From Membranipora membranacea (Eukaryota > Bryozoa > Gymnolaemata > Cheilostomatida > Membraniporidae), in the NCBI GenBank assembly GCA_914767715.1, contig OU612070.1, positions 20,138,025-20,202,024 of the forward strand: a DNA stretch of 64,000 nucleotides, written 5' to 3'. The translations under genes and the position numbers were made by a program. This document shows positions 15,101-27,900 of the stretch, piece after piece. The first letter of the stretch is position 1. Every line of letters begins with the position of its first letter. Under the pieces are notes generated by a model that was not told the origin of the DNA, ran no database searches, and worked only from the letters and a program-made list of their open reading frames with translations.

Positions 15101-18100
15101 ATATGAGTGAGTGATAGATGAGACCTAATGATCCTATATATGCTATCATCAGCTAGTGACACTCTAACGACAGATAGTAACAGGTGGACTTATGGTGTAC
15201 CCGATAACCTCAAAACTAAACTATTTTACCAGCCATCTGAGTACATCAATATACACTCTATCTCTCAACACCCTCAAAGAAATGGTTTTCTGAACATCCA
15301 TCAACGCCAAAGATTTGTGATGCTCTGTTCGGCTTTGTATAGTTCCATGTTATACAATCCACAAATGTAAAAACTGAAGACCATTAAAAGCAAAAAACAA
15401 GATACAATCTAATTCAGAGGATTAATGTCAATTAATAATGAAGACTTATTTATGTGTGCTAATTCAGCTCTTTGAAGGTGAGTTTTGGTGGATAATTTCA
15501 CCACATGGTTAGATGAATTCGGGGATGATAACATGGATGTGGACAGGTATTTCTGGTGCACCAACAGACCCGAACATCCTTAACCAAACTTAAGCCACCA
15601 ATTTTCAGATGATTTCTTTTATCTGGGCTTCTTCTAGGCCATTATTGCGAGCCAATTTTCAAATTGCACCTATTATACACCGTGATTACGTTGTGTTCAC
15701 ACCATAGCCAATCATAATAACCATTAGCGCCTTTTTTGTGTCAAACCACGACAAGAAGCATAAAAAATGTCAATCGCCCATTCTACAACATGGCAATAAT
15801 GGTCGCACAAAAAATGAACAGTTGGGCCCAAGTTACCACTATTAGTCATTGTAATAGTTCCGCTTAGGTTAGAGAATTGGTCTGGCTTGGAAATGTGCAC
15901 ACGTTTGAACTATTTTTTCCTTTTCAAAACTTCAACTTGAGTGAGACATTCCGCCACAACTTATATATCGTTACATTCCACCAGTGTTTTATGGTTTGAT
16001 GTTTGATACTTAGAGTCAGGAAACCAAGGATTCCCCACTAGTGAGGTTAGATAATGTTACATGGTGGATAGAAAAAGGTCATTTCCTTCTGGCTTGTCAA
16101 TGCGTCCGATTTTATTGACTTTTTGCCACAGTAATTTTTAAACTATGTCAGCAAAGAATCTACTGCAGGGAGGTGATTGAGCAAAGCAAGTATAACTTTA
16201 TATAAGCTCTGTGTCAGGTCAGCCCGTCCTACCCATTGTCTATTAACTTAATCTTGGAACTCAAACTAGGAACTTAGTCCCTTCAGGCAGTCTGCATGCC
16301 TTCAGCCCTCCTTCCCTCCCTTCGACCCACCTGCTGCCCTCTGATATGCCAGCCGGCCAGCCCTTCATCCAATGCGACCTCCAACCCACCCTCAGATAAT
16401 CACGTATTTGAGTTATCAAAATCAATTTATTATCACCTTAACAAGGTTACCGAGAAGCTATCAATAACTTAAACTTATTAAACATTATTTTCAATTTTTC
16501 TGTCACCTTTGGAATTTTATATCACGTAATAATCTTAAAACAGACGCCACAAGAACATAAAACTAATGGATAAATACAATCATAAATAAAAACAAGAATT
16601 TAATATCATCACTTAATGTCCAATATAACCCCACTATACGAGACAAAGCCAAAGTGTTCTACTGATGTGTAAATCATTTAACCACCAAATTTTCATATCT
16701 GCATGGCGTCTGACAACAGTCTATACAGATTCATAACAACAAATAACTTGTCATTAATCTAACCTCAACATGTAAATACTACATCACCGAGTTATTGATG
16801 TGGTCAATTCTACATAATAATCTACCTACGGAGTACCTGGCCCCAGTAGCACCTAATGGTTTTAGTTGTAGCAGAGACCATGGATAAATCTATAGTCTCT
16901 GGTGACAGTAAGCTGTTCACCTATCTGGACAGAAAACTCCTAACTCCAAACCCAAAAAAGCCACACAGTAGCGCCTAATGGTTTAAGTTGTAGCAGAGAC
17001 TATAGATAAACCTATAGTCTCTGGTTATTGTACAATAAAAACATATCAGGGCAGAAAACTCCAAACTGCCTTTGCTGGGTTACTTCAACCTATTAACATG
17101 CAAATAAATTGATGGATGTGTTTATCGCGGATTTTGGAAATCAGGTTTAGCGTGAAGTTAAAACAAGATGTTTTTTGAGCAATGCTGTATATCCAGCTAT
17201 CATTTATGAAAAGGTTAAAACTGACAACTAGTGTCAGAAAAGTATGTAAAAAATGCTGCTGTCAATGTTGGATTGAACGCTGCCAAAGTATAATAATAGG
17301 AGCGGCAATAGAATTTCTACATCCCTTCACTTTTAAGACTGGCGACCCTATAGAGTTATTATAAATATACATATATAAGAGCTCTATGGAAGTCCCTACT
17401 TTGAGGCATGTCTGTTCTTGACCGAGATAGCTCCTATGGCGTGTTGGAGGGAAGTTGAGGGGGTTAGTCAGTCTGATTTTTGGCTACGACAACATCCTTG
17501 TCTGTATTCGTTTCAATTTCCTCAGGTGTTTGGTTTTAGCAGTGTTACACTAAAGTGAGTGAATAATTCATGATGTCACAAACTAGCGAGCACATAGCTG
17601 CATGCGCGCATGCCACTCAGATAAAATATTCAAAATATGGATAGTTTTATTAGTGTGCTGTCAGCTTTAATGACAGCTTTTGAGTGCACTAATTTACTGA
17701 TTTATAAGAGCAGCGTGTGTTGAAAGCTTGTAGGAATGGCTGTGTGAATATTTTTTATATCACTGACACCTAGTTGACCCTACTCTGTTTCTCCCCGCTT
17801 CGCTTTACTCTTTTAAATTATCAAGATGATGATTTTAAAACCATTTTTTAAGTTTAAGTGTATGGATTGATAGTTTAAATGTCTCCATTATTTGGTGTTT
17901 TATTGGTATGTTTGTGACCTCTGGCTACTAGATCTAAGGCCAGCTAAAAATAAAATTTGCATGATTGTAGTGTTTCCCATCAGAGTGTAAGATCGTTGAC
18001 TCTCTACTTAAAATATAATTTGGTCGTTCGCTTGCAAAATGTCATGTTTCTCAAGACAGAATGTCCCCATACCCAACACGAGCCTAGATATGCATTTGCC

Positions 18101-21100
18101 TTTTTTGTTTCGTATTCTAGGAAAACTTCATAGCAGTACTACACGGAATTATTTGTAGATCGTAATGGTTGGCCTATTTACGAGATAACTGCACTTTATA
18201 GTCGAACCTAGACAGGCCGGGATGAGGTGTACTTTTTGTTCATACTTCATGATAATTTTTAATGTGTGTCAATGCATTTCAGCCTTGTCACGGCGGCCAA
18301 TTTTTGTTCTTGTTTTTGTACACCAACATAAATAAAAAAAAGTGGCCATCTGATAAGGCTAGTATCATGTAATTTAATTACATGACACTCTGATGCTGTA
18401 GACACCATCCCCCAGATTCTTACTTGTTTCTTGTTTTTTATTTTGCTGACTTACCATGACTGATGTGACTTGGTTCACCATGTATTTATCTCTCTGCGAT
18501 TTATCCCACTTTTGGCCTGAGGACAGAACTATCTCTGCTATAGAGGACACATCTTTTAGTGTATGCTTTGTGATGTAGGCCCCGTAATGCTTATAGTCAA
18601 AGCCACTGTCTATCTTGTACAGGTTTACTTTTCTGCAGAGAGAGAGAGCACATAATAGTGAACTTCTTATATGTTAAATCTCCAAATTTATTATACATAA
18701 AGTTCTCAATGCGATATTGGGTTGTTCTGGAAGGAAAATTATATCAGACGTACTTGGGTCTCTGCTAGTAATTTTTAATACCACTGAAACCTTTTGGGTA
18801 AAAATTGAGGCAAAAGCTATGACGTTCTCCCACTCCCAACGGAGGTGCATGAGGATTATTGAGCAACAAAATTTCCAATGAGAACCTGATACAGGAAGGG
18901 ATACATGAGATGGGGGTCACTGTGTAACCCGACTCCGTGTCCAACTTACTGATCACTGCCCCCTGAGGCTATAACCATCCCATCATAGAAGAGACAATTA
19001 ATATTGGAGCTATGATAATGTAATGTCTGTATACACGAGTATGTGAGGGTAGACCATATCCTCACTGTCGAATCATATGACCCTGAAACTCTGAAACATA
19101 AAGATATAAAACCCTTGTAAAGTTCTAATACAAGAAAAAGCGCTGGTGACAAAAAAGCACTGATGAAAAAAAGCGCTGGAAACTAAAAAGCGCTGGTGAC
19201 CAAAAAATCACATTCTTATAGAATGACTCAAGACTAGGGAGAGTGAAATTGGTGGACCTCATTTCTGTGATTACCGACAGACCTCTAAATGGCTTGTAGT
19301 TCACCGATCTGTGTCAGCATGGTTTGCCAAAATAGTCATTCATGGTTGAGATCATGAATGACAGGTGAGTCAAGTTTTGACCAATCTAATTAAAAAGTTA
19401 CAATATGGTAGATGTGACATAACATTGTAACATTTGCTGACGTTTGTATGAGTAAGAAGCTTACAGAAGATTGAGCCTTTTGTTATGTTTAATGGCAGAT
19501 ACAACCCCTTCGTGTCCAGATAATACCACTTTCTCACATAGATTGTATACATCCCACATCTAAAACAAGGAAGCAATAATATTACAACAGTCAGCCTTAC
19601 TGCATCATATATGACTCCTAATATTACACAGCATATCGGTGGTGTAAGATAGAGAGGGTGGAATTCTTGCATTATTTTGAAATTGATGGCGTAATGCAAG
19701 GAGATAAGCATTCTTGTATTATTTTGTCGTAAACATTCGTGGAATTGGATTTCAAATTATGGGAAACACAACTCCACACATTGACCGCCGCCCACAAATT
19801 ACAAACATACATGTAATATAACACCTCGGATACGAACGAACAATACTGTAGTAAGAATGGTTAGCTGATACTCGTGTTCTGGTTTGTTTAACAAACAATT
19901 ATATTGCTGTTTTGATAGTCTCTGATAATTACTAGTAAATTGTTTTATATGTGAGTCACAATGTTTTTAGTATCCTAAGAAATCCGAGAAGTCGTCTGGA
20001 TTATGGAAATTTAGACTGTGATCCCGAATCTTTAAATCGTGTGAGCAGTTGAGATGGGGTGAATCTGTCAAAAGTGGACAAAATTTAAAGGATGTACTTT
20101 TGGACTTATGATATTAGCTGATGGTGAAAGTTCATTTTTTTCTGGCATCACTACAAGAAGCGAGAACGTCACTAGAGTGATGTTACAAAATCTCAGTTGG
20201 TCAAAATATGTGGAGTAAAATAACATTTTTGTAAATTGAAAATTCCTTATGCTGTCTCAGATCGCAGGCTTAATCACAAGTCAATGAACACAGATTGTGT
20301 CCTGAATCATGTCGAAACAGGTGAAACGTAACAGCAATTAAAACACTACGCAATTATCCCCGGAACAATTACTACGATTACTGTTACAAAAACAACAAAA
20401 AATGTTAAAAAAATGCCAACTGCAATCATATCCGATTTAGGGTCAGGAGAGTGATGTGTCTTGCCGAAATTAATCACCAAATCATAATATCTAGCCAGAA
20501 CATGAATGTACATAGTATTTATTCACACATTCATATCCTTGCTCTGTGATGAATTCCAAAAGTGTCAGAGCCGCAAAATTCTGGTCATTGACATGAAAGC
20601 CTATGATGAATCTTATTAAATGTACCACACATTTATTACGCACAAATCCTGTCGATATTCTGTTCCCATTTTTAAAAAGACTACAGTCATTGCAATCCGG
20701 ATCGGTTGTGCAGCTTATATTTTTACCATGGGTGCTTTCCAGTAACAGGTGTGCACAAAGAAAGGGGTGTAAGCGGTGAGGCATAAATGGGAATAGAGAA
20801 ATGGGCCTAAAATCAGGGTATACTGTACTACATACAATGATAGTTCTGTCCCAGGAACAAGTATATAGTACATCAGCATCAGAGTCGAGTTCCATACCTC
20901 TGACACTTCCCTGCAAAAATAATCACGTTACGTCGTAACAAAACGCCAACGCCGTAACATAACGTTGTCACATAACGCCGTAACATAACGTCGTACCATA
21001 GCGTCATAACATAACGTATTCACGCGACATAACATATTCACACAACGTAATCACATAACGGCGTCAAATAACGTCGTAACATAGCGTGATCAGACAACAT

Positions 21101-21985
21101 AATCACATAACGTATTCACATTTCCTTGAATGAGTTACAGTTAAAGCAGAATCATCTTTCTTGCAAAAAAATGTGACACAGAGAAAATAGTTGAGGTAAA
21201 TTATAGCGCATATTTAGCCAAAACTACATTGTATCCAGGAAATGGGTCTATTCTAAAAAAAGGTTTAATGAAGGCGACAATGTGACATATCTGGGTGGGA
21301 GACCTCAAATATTATTCACGTTTCACTTCCTGCCAACGATACAGAGCTTGGCATTCATTCATAAATTCATTTAAATTCGATGCCACAAACAAAAAACCAA
21401 AACAAACGTCTGATATCCAGCATCGTATTTTGGTTTTGTAAACACACAGCTTATAAAGGAACACATTTCTGTATACAGAACCCGTGTTGTGACACTCATT
21501 GAGTGTTTAGTGCAACTTCTCATTTTTTTAAAACAAACAGAATTGATTGCAAAAAGTGAACAAATGGTGTCTTTAAAATATCAATCAAATGTTGCACTTT
21601 CTGTCATAAATGAAATGAAATAAGGGATAATTAGCGTCTGTCATTCATTACATCGTGTCACAGAGTGGGTCTTTTCTCTCATTGATAAGTTATGAGTCAA
21701 ATATAAAAAGTGGCCGTGTAACAATGCTAACATGCCCCCAAAAAAGCTTGTTGCGTCATTCACTGGGCCGAAGTGAGCAAATACTTCCACCCTGAATTGC
21801 ATAACGACTCGGTAACTTATCAAATAGAGAAAAGACCCACTCAATTTTATACCTACTTTATGTGCTATGAGTTCATGTACATGCCTTCCACTTCTGATAT
21901 CCCACAGATAAACCGAACCATCTAGCCCACCTGTAAAAACTCTGTTTCTATCAAATGCACAGCAGTAGATTGCGTCATCGTGACC
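9141..21985 (-). CDS. F-box/WD40 gene, exons 27-34: seven-blade WD40 propeller and C-terminus
   Basis: Residues ~1511-1848. Blades in order: 1 GHDDAIYCCAF..VYLWDIRSG (exon 27); 2 GSVRGMELD..YTCSWDRTIIMWDV (exons 28-29); 3 GHEGVVSAI..SGSYDSTVRIWS (exons 29-30); 4 HYHSSNINCLF..ASGGSDQKVNLYKI (exons 30-31); 5 QVTSVMVINDLVLGGTHHG..LYCW (exons 31-32); 6 VHVGSVNSLDW..DGVLKEWDL (exons 32-33); 7 HDHPDAIHCTKVDEKG..DKLIHVWHF (exons 33-34). Blade 4 has an insertion of about 45 residues after its last strand. Seven blades make a closed propeller, the usual substrate-recognition module. A tail of ~25 residues precedes the TAG at 9143-9141. The intron between exons 31 and 32 is 5.6 kb and that between 32 and 33 is 2.7 kb, the largest in the gene. 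Confidence 0.9.
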
Positions 21986-24900
21986 CTAAAATCAGACAGA
22001 GACCGAGTTAGACAACTAGAAACAAGCTCGTTTCAGTCACGCTCTCATACTATCGCTCTCATATTATCCGTTTATTTGCTAGTGGATGGACACTGCAGTT
22101 TCCCATGACTGGTCAGATTTTGGACAAATGTAGTACCACAAATGGACCATACATCATCCAACATAACGCAAGTGCAACCCAGCTGTGACCGAAACATCCA
22201 CCACATGTCATCCAGGCCATCACTGGTTCTACACCGGTCAACAGCCAACAGATGGGAGGACATAAATTACTATTCATTTAAGAAAAATTAATCGTTAAAT
22301 AATCGCATCTTAGGCAAACTAAAAAATGTACAAATTTAGGGTAAAGTTATCTAACAAACCACAAGAGGCATGGCAAACCACATCTTAGTTCATATCATTC
22401 AAGCTTCCCGGGGACAACCACATCAGCCAGGGACATTCACATCTGCAAAGGCTAGCCGAGCGAGAGTGTTAAACAACGTCAAGACACTTGTGTCGTTAGG
22501 GTGTCAATAGGTGCTCCCTCACATCACTGCAAAAACTCACTATTGATGTTCAATAATGTCTCCTTAGATACTTATTACCAGGCTGTGCATAAATCAAACA
22601 GGCCTGTAGTTCTAGGGGAATGATCAAGAGAGTGGCCTAAAAATGCTATAATTGAATATTCCATGTCAGAATCAGCTCATTTGTGACTTCCATTCGCAAT
22701 TTATATCATTATAATACTTTAGAGGCTGGGGATCAACCCAAGACTCCACAGGAGGAGCTTACAATACCAAACCTGGTGTTACTTCACACCCTTATAGATT
22801 TTTGCCTCCCCTACCATTATTTCTACACTACGGCCCTGGACATATCAATCAGCTGTCCAAGTAATTAACACTTCTGCAGGAAGCCCTGGACTGTCATATT
22901 ATCACACAATATTACATAACTATGGTGATTGATTTCTTGAAGACTCAATCACCGGGGCCTGGTTCTAAAAAAGTGCTTAGTGAACAAACAAGAAGATTGT
23001 CTTTGCTAATTCTTGAGATGTTGCGGCCTACTGTCAGGGAAAGCTCTGAAGCATTGTGTAGCATGAATCTCATACCCATCGAGTTTCACCAAAACCGTAT
23101 CAAAAACCCTTTAGAAAACTTATGGCTGTCCGAATCATTTAAAATAATTCAAGATTGTATCCGTTCTTGATATGTGCCACACAAGAGTCGCGGGTGAAGG
23201 AAAACTTACAATATATTAACTTAATTTGCCATAGCATGTATAAATAATAAAACAGAATAAAACAGCTGGGTTTAATTAGCCCTGGGCGATTTTCAGCGAA
23301 TTAATTTATTTAAAACCCCAAATTCGCTGAAAAGACTGCAGCTGCACTTCTACAATTCTGACAATTATGTGCCAGGCGTAAAACTCAGCTGTTTTGGATT
23401 TCGGCCAAATTTTTTTTTTTTTCGACATTTAGCCTCAAAATTGTCCAGGCATAAATGCACCTAAACGCACCTAAGCCGAGGACCTTACCTTGAATTTATG
23501 GACATAAGAGACGGGCTTCACTATACCCATAAACCTCTTATTGTTCTCTCCTCCCTCAGTATACTGCTCTAAACTCTGCCAGTAGAGACAGGGGTCCTGA
23601 GCTCTGGCTGCTTCTCTCGCTGCAACGAATCAACAAGAAGACAATGCTGTCACTTAGATACTGTAATACCTCACTATTTAATCACTGTAGGCTACTTGTG
23701 AGTTAAGTTTTAGCAAGATATTCAACATAAATATGCTAGAGTCCTTACAGTCATTACACTTTCTTTGAGGCCAGCAAAACTTGGTAAAGATAAATTTAAT
23801 ACAAGCAGTGACCACTTAATGTATTTAAAAGTCACATTCATTAAAGTAGTATGGTGGGATCTAAGTGAGGTATCATTGGCAAAAAGAAAACTGACATGTA
23901 TTCCTTGCAATGGACCCTAATATATCAAAGCCATTCTTAAATGATACGAATTCTGCAAACCATAAACCTGAGGGTGGAAGTTGATTGAAAATAAGCATTT
24001 AACATACCAGCTTCAGTATGTATAGACTGGGCTAGCGACGAGCCTTGAGCACTGGAAGGTGATCGAGAGAAGGCCGTCAGAAGGTCACTTTTCTTATTTG
24101 GAGCTGCAGCAGACACTTTTGATGATTTCCGGGAATTTACCAAACTTGAGTAGTCGGGGTTGGAAACTGGTAGAAATGGCTGAAAAAAAACTATGTAAGT
24201 CAATACAGTTCTAAGTTTAGATGTGTTTGAGGGTTGTGTCTAATAAGTAGGGAGAGTCAAATTGTATGGAGGTGAACGAGGAAGCAAATCTCAACACTAT
24301 GAAATCATTAACCGCTGGAAATGAGAAATACAGTGTAAAAATGAATACACTTTTGAAGAAAGCTGCTACTGTTTTACATGAAGTTAGAGTGGAGGGAATT
24401 GTCTTACCCTGCCTTTGGACATCATACGCGCAGGTTTAAGGTCTGTCCGTACATCCAGGGCTACTGCCCCATCGTCTTCAATAGATGACCTTCTGCGGTC
24501 ATGGAATGAAGATTGTCTCGTCTGCCCGTATCTATGGGATAAAATTATGATCACATACTTTATACAATACATCGAGTTCAGCCAGCCAGCTGTGAATAAA
24601 GTGACTTCCTTGCCCGAAATTTTCAAATATCCGTACGTTATGGAGGGTTAGCTGGAGTTAGCAAACTGTTTAGTGAGTGTATGAGAAAGAATACAAATCT
24701 TAGTTGGTATAGGATGAACACACTAATATACTAATATTGCTTATTATCGAGAAAAAACCATGAGGGGTAGATCAGTAAGAGATCGATAATTTATATGTGG
24801 CATACATCACTGAGGTCGAAGAGGTCCTTCTCCTTCTAATTGAAACATATAAATCTCATCATCTGGTTTCCGATGTACTTTAAGACTAATTAAATGTCGG

Positions 24901-27900
24901 GACATTATGTCATTAGGTTTGGGGACGCATCAGACGTACACCGCATGGTCTACCAGACATCACCACATACATGATAATATTACGTGTCCGCAGCGCAGCT
25001 TATCGCTGATTGGACAGTTAAACTATGTGATCTAAACACATATATAAATTCCTTGAGTGATTTTATAAGTGTTTTAATCCTGTTAAAACACTTGTTGGAG
25101 CCATGGATTCAGATTGTGGGGGTTTACAAACAATTAGATGAGAACAGAAATGACCCTGATGTTAACAGCGCCAGCACTGGTATGGTTATACTATTTCCTT
25201 GTCTGGTGGGGTTTGATTGGTTAGCTTCATATGCTCTACTTCACCGTGTGGGGGATTAAGCTTGTAGGGATGGTTTACCTTGGTGCGGCTCCGTGGTTTC
25301 CCTCCGACCATGATCCAAATGAATACTCATCTTTAGGCGATTCCTAGAAGCAAAACAGTGTCAAAAAACTTATAATATTTTGGCTAATTTTTAAAAGATA
25401 CTCATTTTGGTGCATGCAGATGGGATGCTTTCTAATGAAACTGGAACATTAAACGCTGTGACATTCTCCTTACAAGCATTTAGTACACGATTAGCAGGAA
25501 TTAACCACTTCTTGAGAATTGGATTACAAGTTCCAGGCATATTTAATGGTCTCTAATACCTTTAATCTATATATTAATGGGGTACCAACCACTTAAACAG
25601 TGTGACCAACTACGTAATGAAGACCACCAACACTGCAGGGCTAACCAATCATATTCACAGGTGTAAAATCCTTAGGTGTAAACATTTGAAAATTTAATAA
25701 TAGAAGGTTATATATGAGCAAAAAAGTACTATGATTATGAAAAACCTCTTCAGTGTGAACTTAGACTAGCATGGATTAAGTTGAGGATATCCGTGCTTGC
25801 AACTTTCTATAAGATATTTCAATTATAGAAAGTGTTGAAGAGTTTAAGAAATGCTGAAAAGGGGAAACTTACCAGTTGACATTCTTTTCTGACCCTCTCT
25901 GAAAAAAAAAATTGAAGAGGAATAATCAATTTCAAGTGTCGCTCTTGAAAGAAAGGCGGGAATATCATTGATACGTGATGTTCTTATTTGTGTATCAGTC
26001 TATATTATTGATAACCGAGTAAAATGGATCAGAGTAGTGTAGTGTGTCACCCAGCAAACTCTTGCCCTCCCCTGACGCCCCCGCCCAATGTCTTCTGCCC
26101 TACACCCCTGCCTGACGGCCCCGCCCAACGGCATCCTGGTCAGGGGAGAAAGTAATGCACTCTGTTATCCGGCAATTGGGAGAGGACTGCTTTTTGCGAC
26201 ACATGTGTATTATATCAACAATAGTATTTTCTAATCCTATTTTTACATGCAAGAGAAATATTTTCATTATTTTCACAAGCAGAGTATGTATACCAGCAAC
26301 ATTTTTCTCACACTTTTTTCAGTTCGCGATTGCAATGCTATCAATCAATCGATAGTTAGCTTACCTGGATTCTTCACAGGTTCGGCAGGTACAAGCGTCT
26401 GATTTACTAATTTTAGTGGAGGAAATCTGGACTTCTTTACATACTGTCTCTTTGTTTTCCATGCTGGAACATAAAGCATCACTGATCAGTAAAGGAGGAC
26501 AAATCTTAACCATACAGTACAACTCAACAGCTCAACTGTGTCAAAAAAACCGGATGTCCGATGACAACTTCGGAAACCGAAGCAGATTTTGGCAGCACAT
26601 GTGACGTGATGCATTCTAGCTCAAAACAGCACAAACAAGCTTACAACATACACAGCAATTTTTTAGGTTTACAATCTTCCTCAGCGGGGCGGCTGAGACC
26701 GTGACCGAAGACTCCGATGGGTATATCTAACTGAGCCATGGTAATGCCTGCTAAACTGTCAGCTGAATCTATGGATGATCCTTCAATTGAGTCCTTGTTC
26801 TCAGCAACTGTAGACTCGCTTTTCAAAGAGTGGCTGCCCTGTCTATCATCAAGCTCCTTAATCATTGTTTGTATTCGCAGCTCTGCACTGCGCAGCTCGT
26901 ATTTAATACTGCTGATTGTTTGTTCGGACTGCGTCTCCTCCTCCTCCTCCTCCCCCTCCTGAGACGCTTCCTCGGAGCTTACCCTACGGTCGGACACAAT
27001 ACGGTCGAGTGGGAAGTATGTGTAGAGATTTGTTTGGGTGCTACTACCATCGTCAATCTGTTCATCATCCTCATACCCATGTATATCATCATACTCATGT
27101 GGTGTATCATCCTCCATTCCGTGCAGTATGTGACTGTCTCACTAGTAATATTTAAGTGACTGTCTCACCTATGCTAGCTTGTCCTTGTATACTTGAGATC
27201 CTTACTACTAGGCTTTTCTGTTAACTCACACTCTACTTGCTAACAATCCTGGTAGTACTAGATGAGCTACTACTTCTGTGTGTGTCATACAACGTCAAGT
27301 TATCCATTCATAGATGGCTTCCGAATGTTCATCTTTTTGTAATGAGGAGTTATCCCCTCAATGCCACAGAGATGATAACCACCTAGAAGGAGTGGCTGGA
27401 AATCATTACCAGCACACAGCAGGGAGGAAGGGGTACCTCCCACCCTCCCTGCACACAGAATACTTGAGCTGTATATTCGATATGGCGGAATATCTTCTGT
27501 ACCTAGGCCACTTTGAAAGAGTTCAGAAGTGCATTATTCACACATTAATAAATCAATCAATCAATTTCCTCACAAATGTTTCTCGATGTTCACTTACCGG
27601 CCCCTAATCCTTGTGGAGTCTTTGCATGTGTATGATTGATATAAGGTAAGTCAGTGAGTAAGGCTGAGGATATACCACTACTGGATACTGGGAGAGGTGG
27701 AGTATCTGATAAGTCACAGCTGGACATCAGGTCACCTGTAACAGAAGTATATAGCAGCTAGTGGTGCACAGATTAGTTAGAGCAGCAGGCGGTTAGCCTA
27801 GATCAAGTTTGATTCAATTTGCCAGAATTGTGGCTGTCACCGTGCTGGTGAACTGGCCGTAGCTCAATTCTATATGGAGGCAAATTGGATCAACAGTCAG

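Larger units (their letters stand above)
12850..18454. other. 5.6-kb intron between exons 32 and 31 of the F-box/WD40 gene
   Basis: No exon on either strand that I can support. Contains a 42-44-bp tandem repeat (14019-14115) and a 122-bp tandem duplication with palindromic cores (16844-17070). Confidence 0.6.

Noticed and set aside
22072-22263. Minus-strand open frame of 63 codons in the intron between F-box/WD40 exons 26 and 27
   Set aside because: Exons 26 and 27 join in phase without it, it has no matching splice sites, and the translation resembles no WD40 blade.
22922-23170. Plus-strand open frame of 82 codons
   Set aside because: Antisense to the host gene, no domain recognised, no promoter or splice support.
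26738-27159. Several plus-strand open frames with Ser, Leu or Pro runs
   Set aside because: Shadows of the acidic exon 20: the glutamate run on the minus strand reads as Ser, Leu or Pro runs in the three plus frames.
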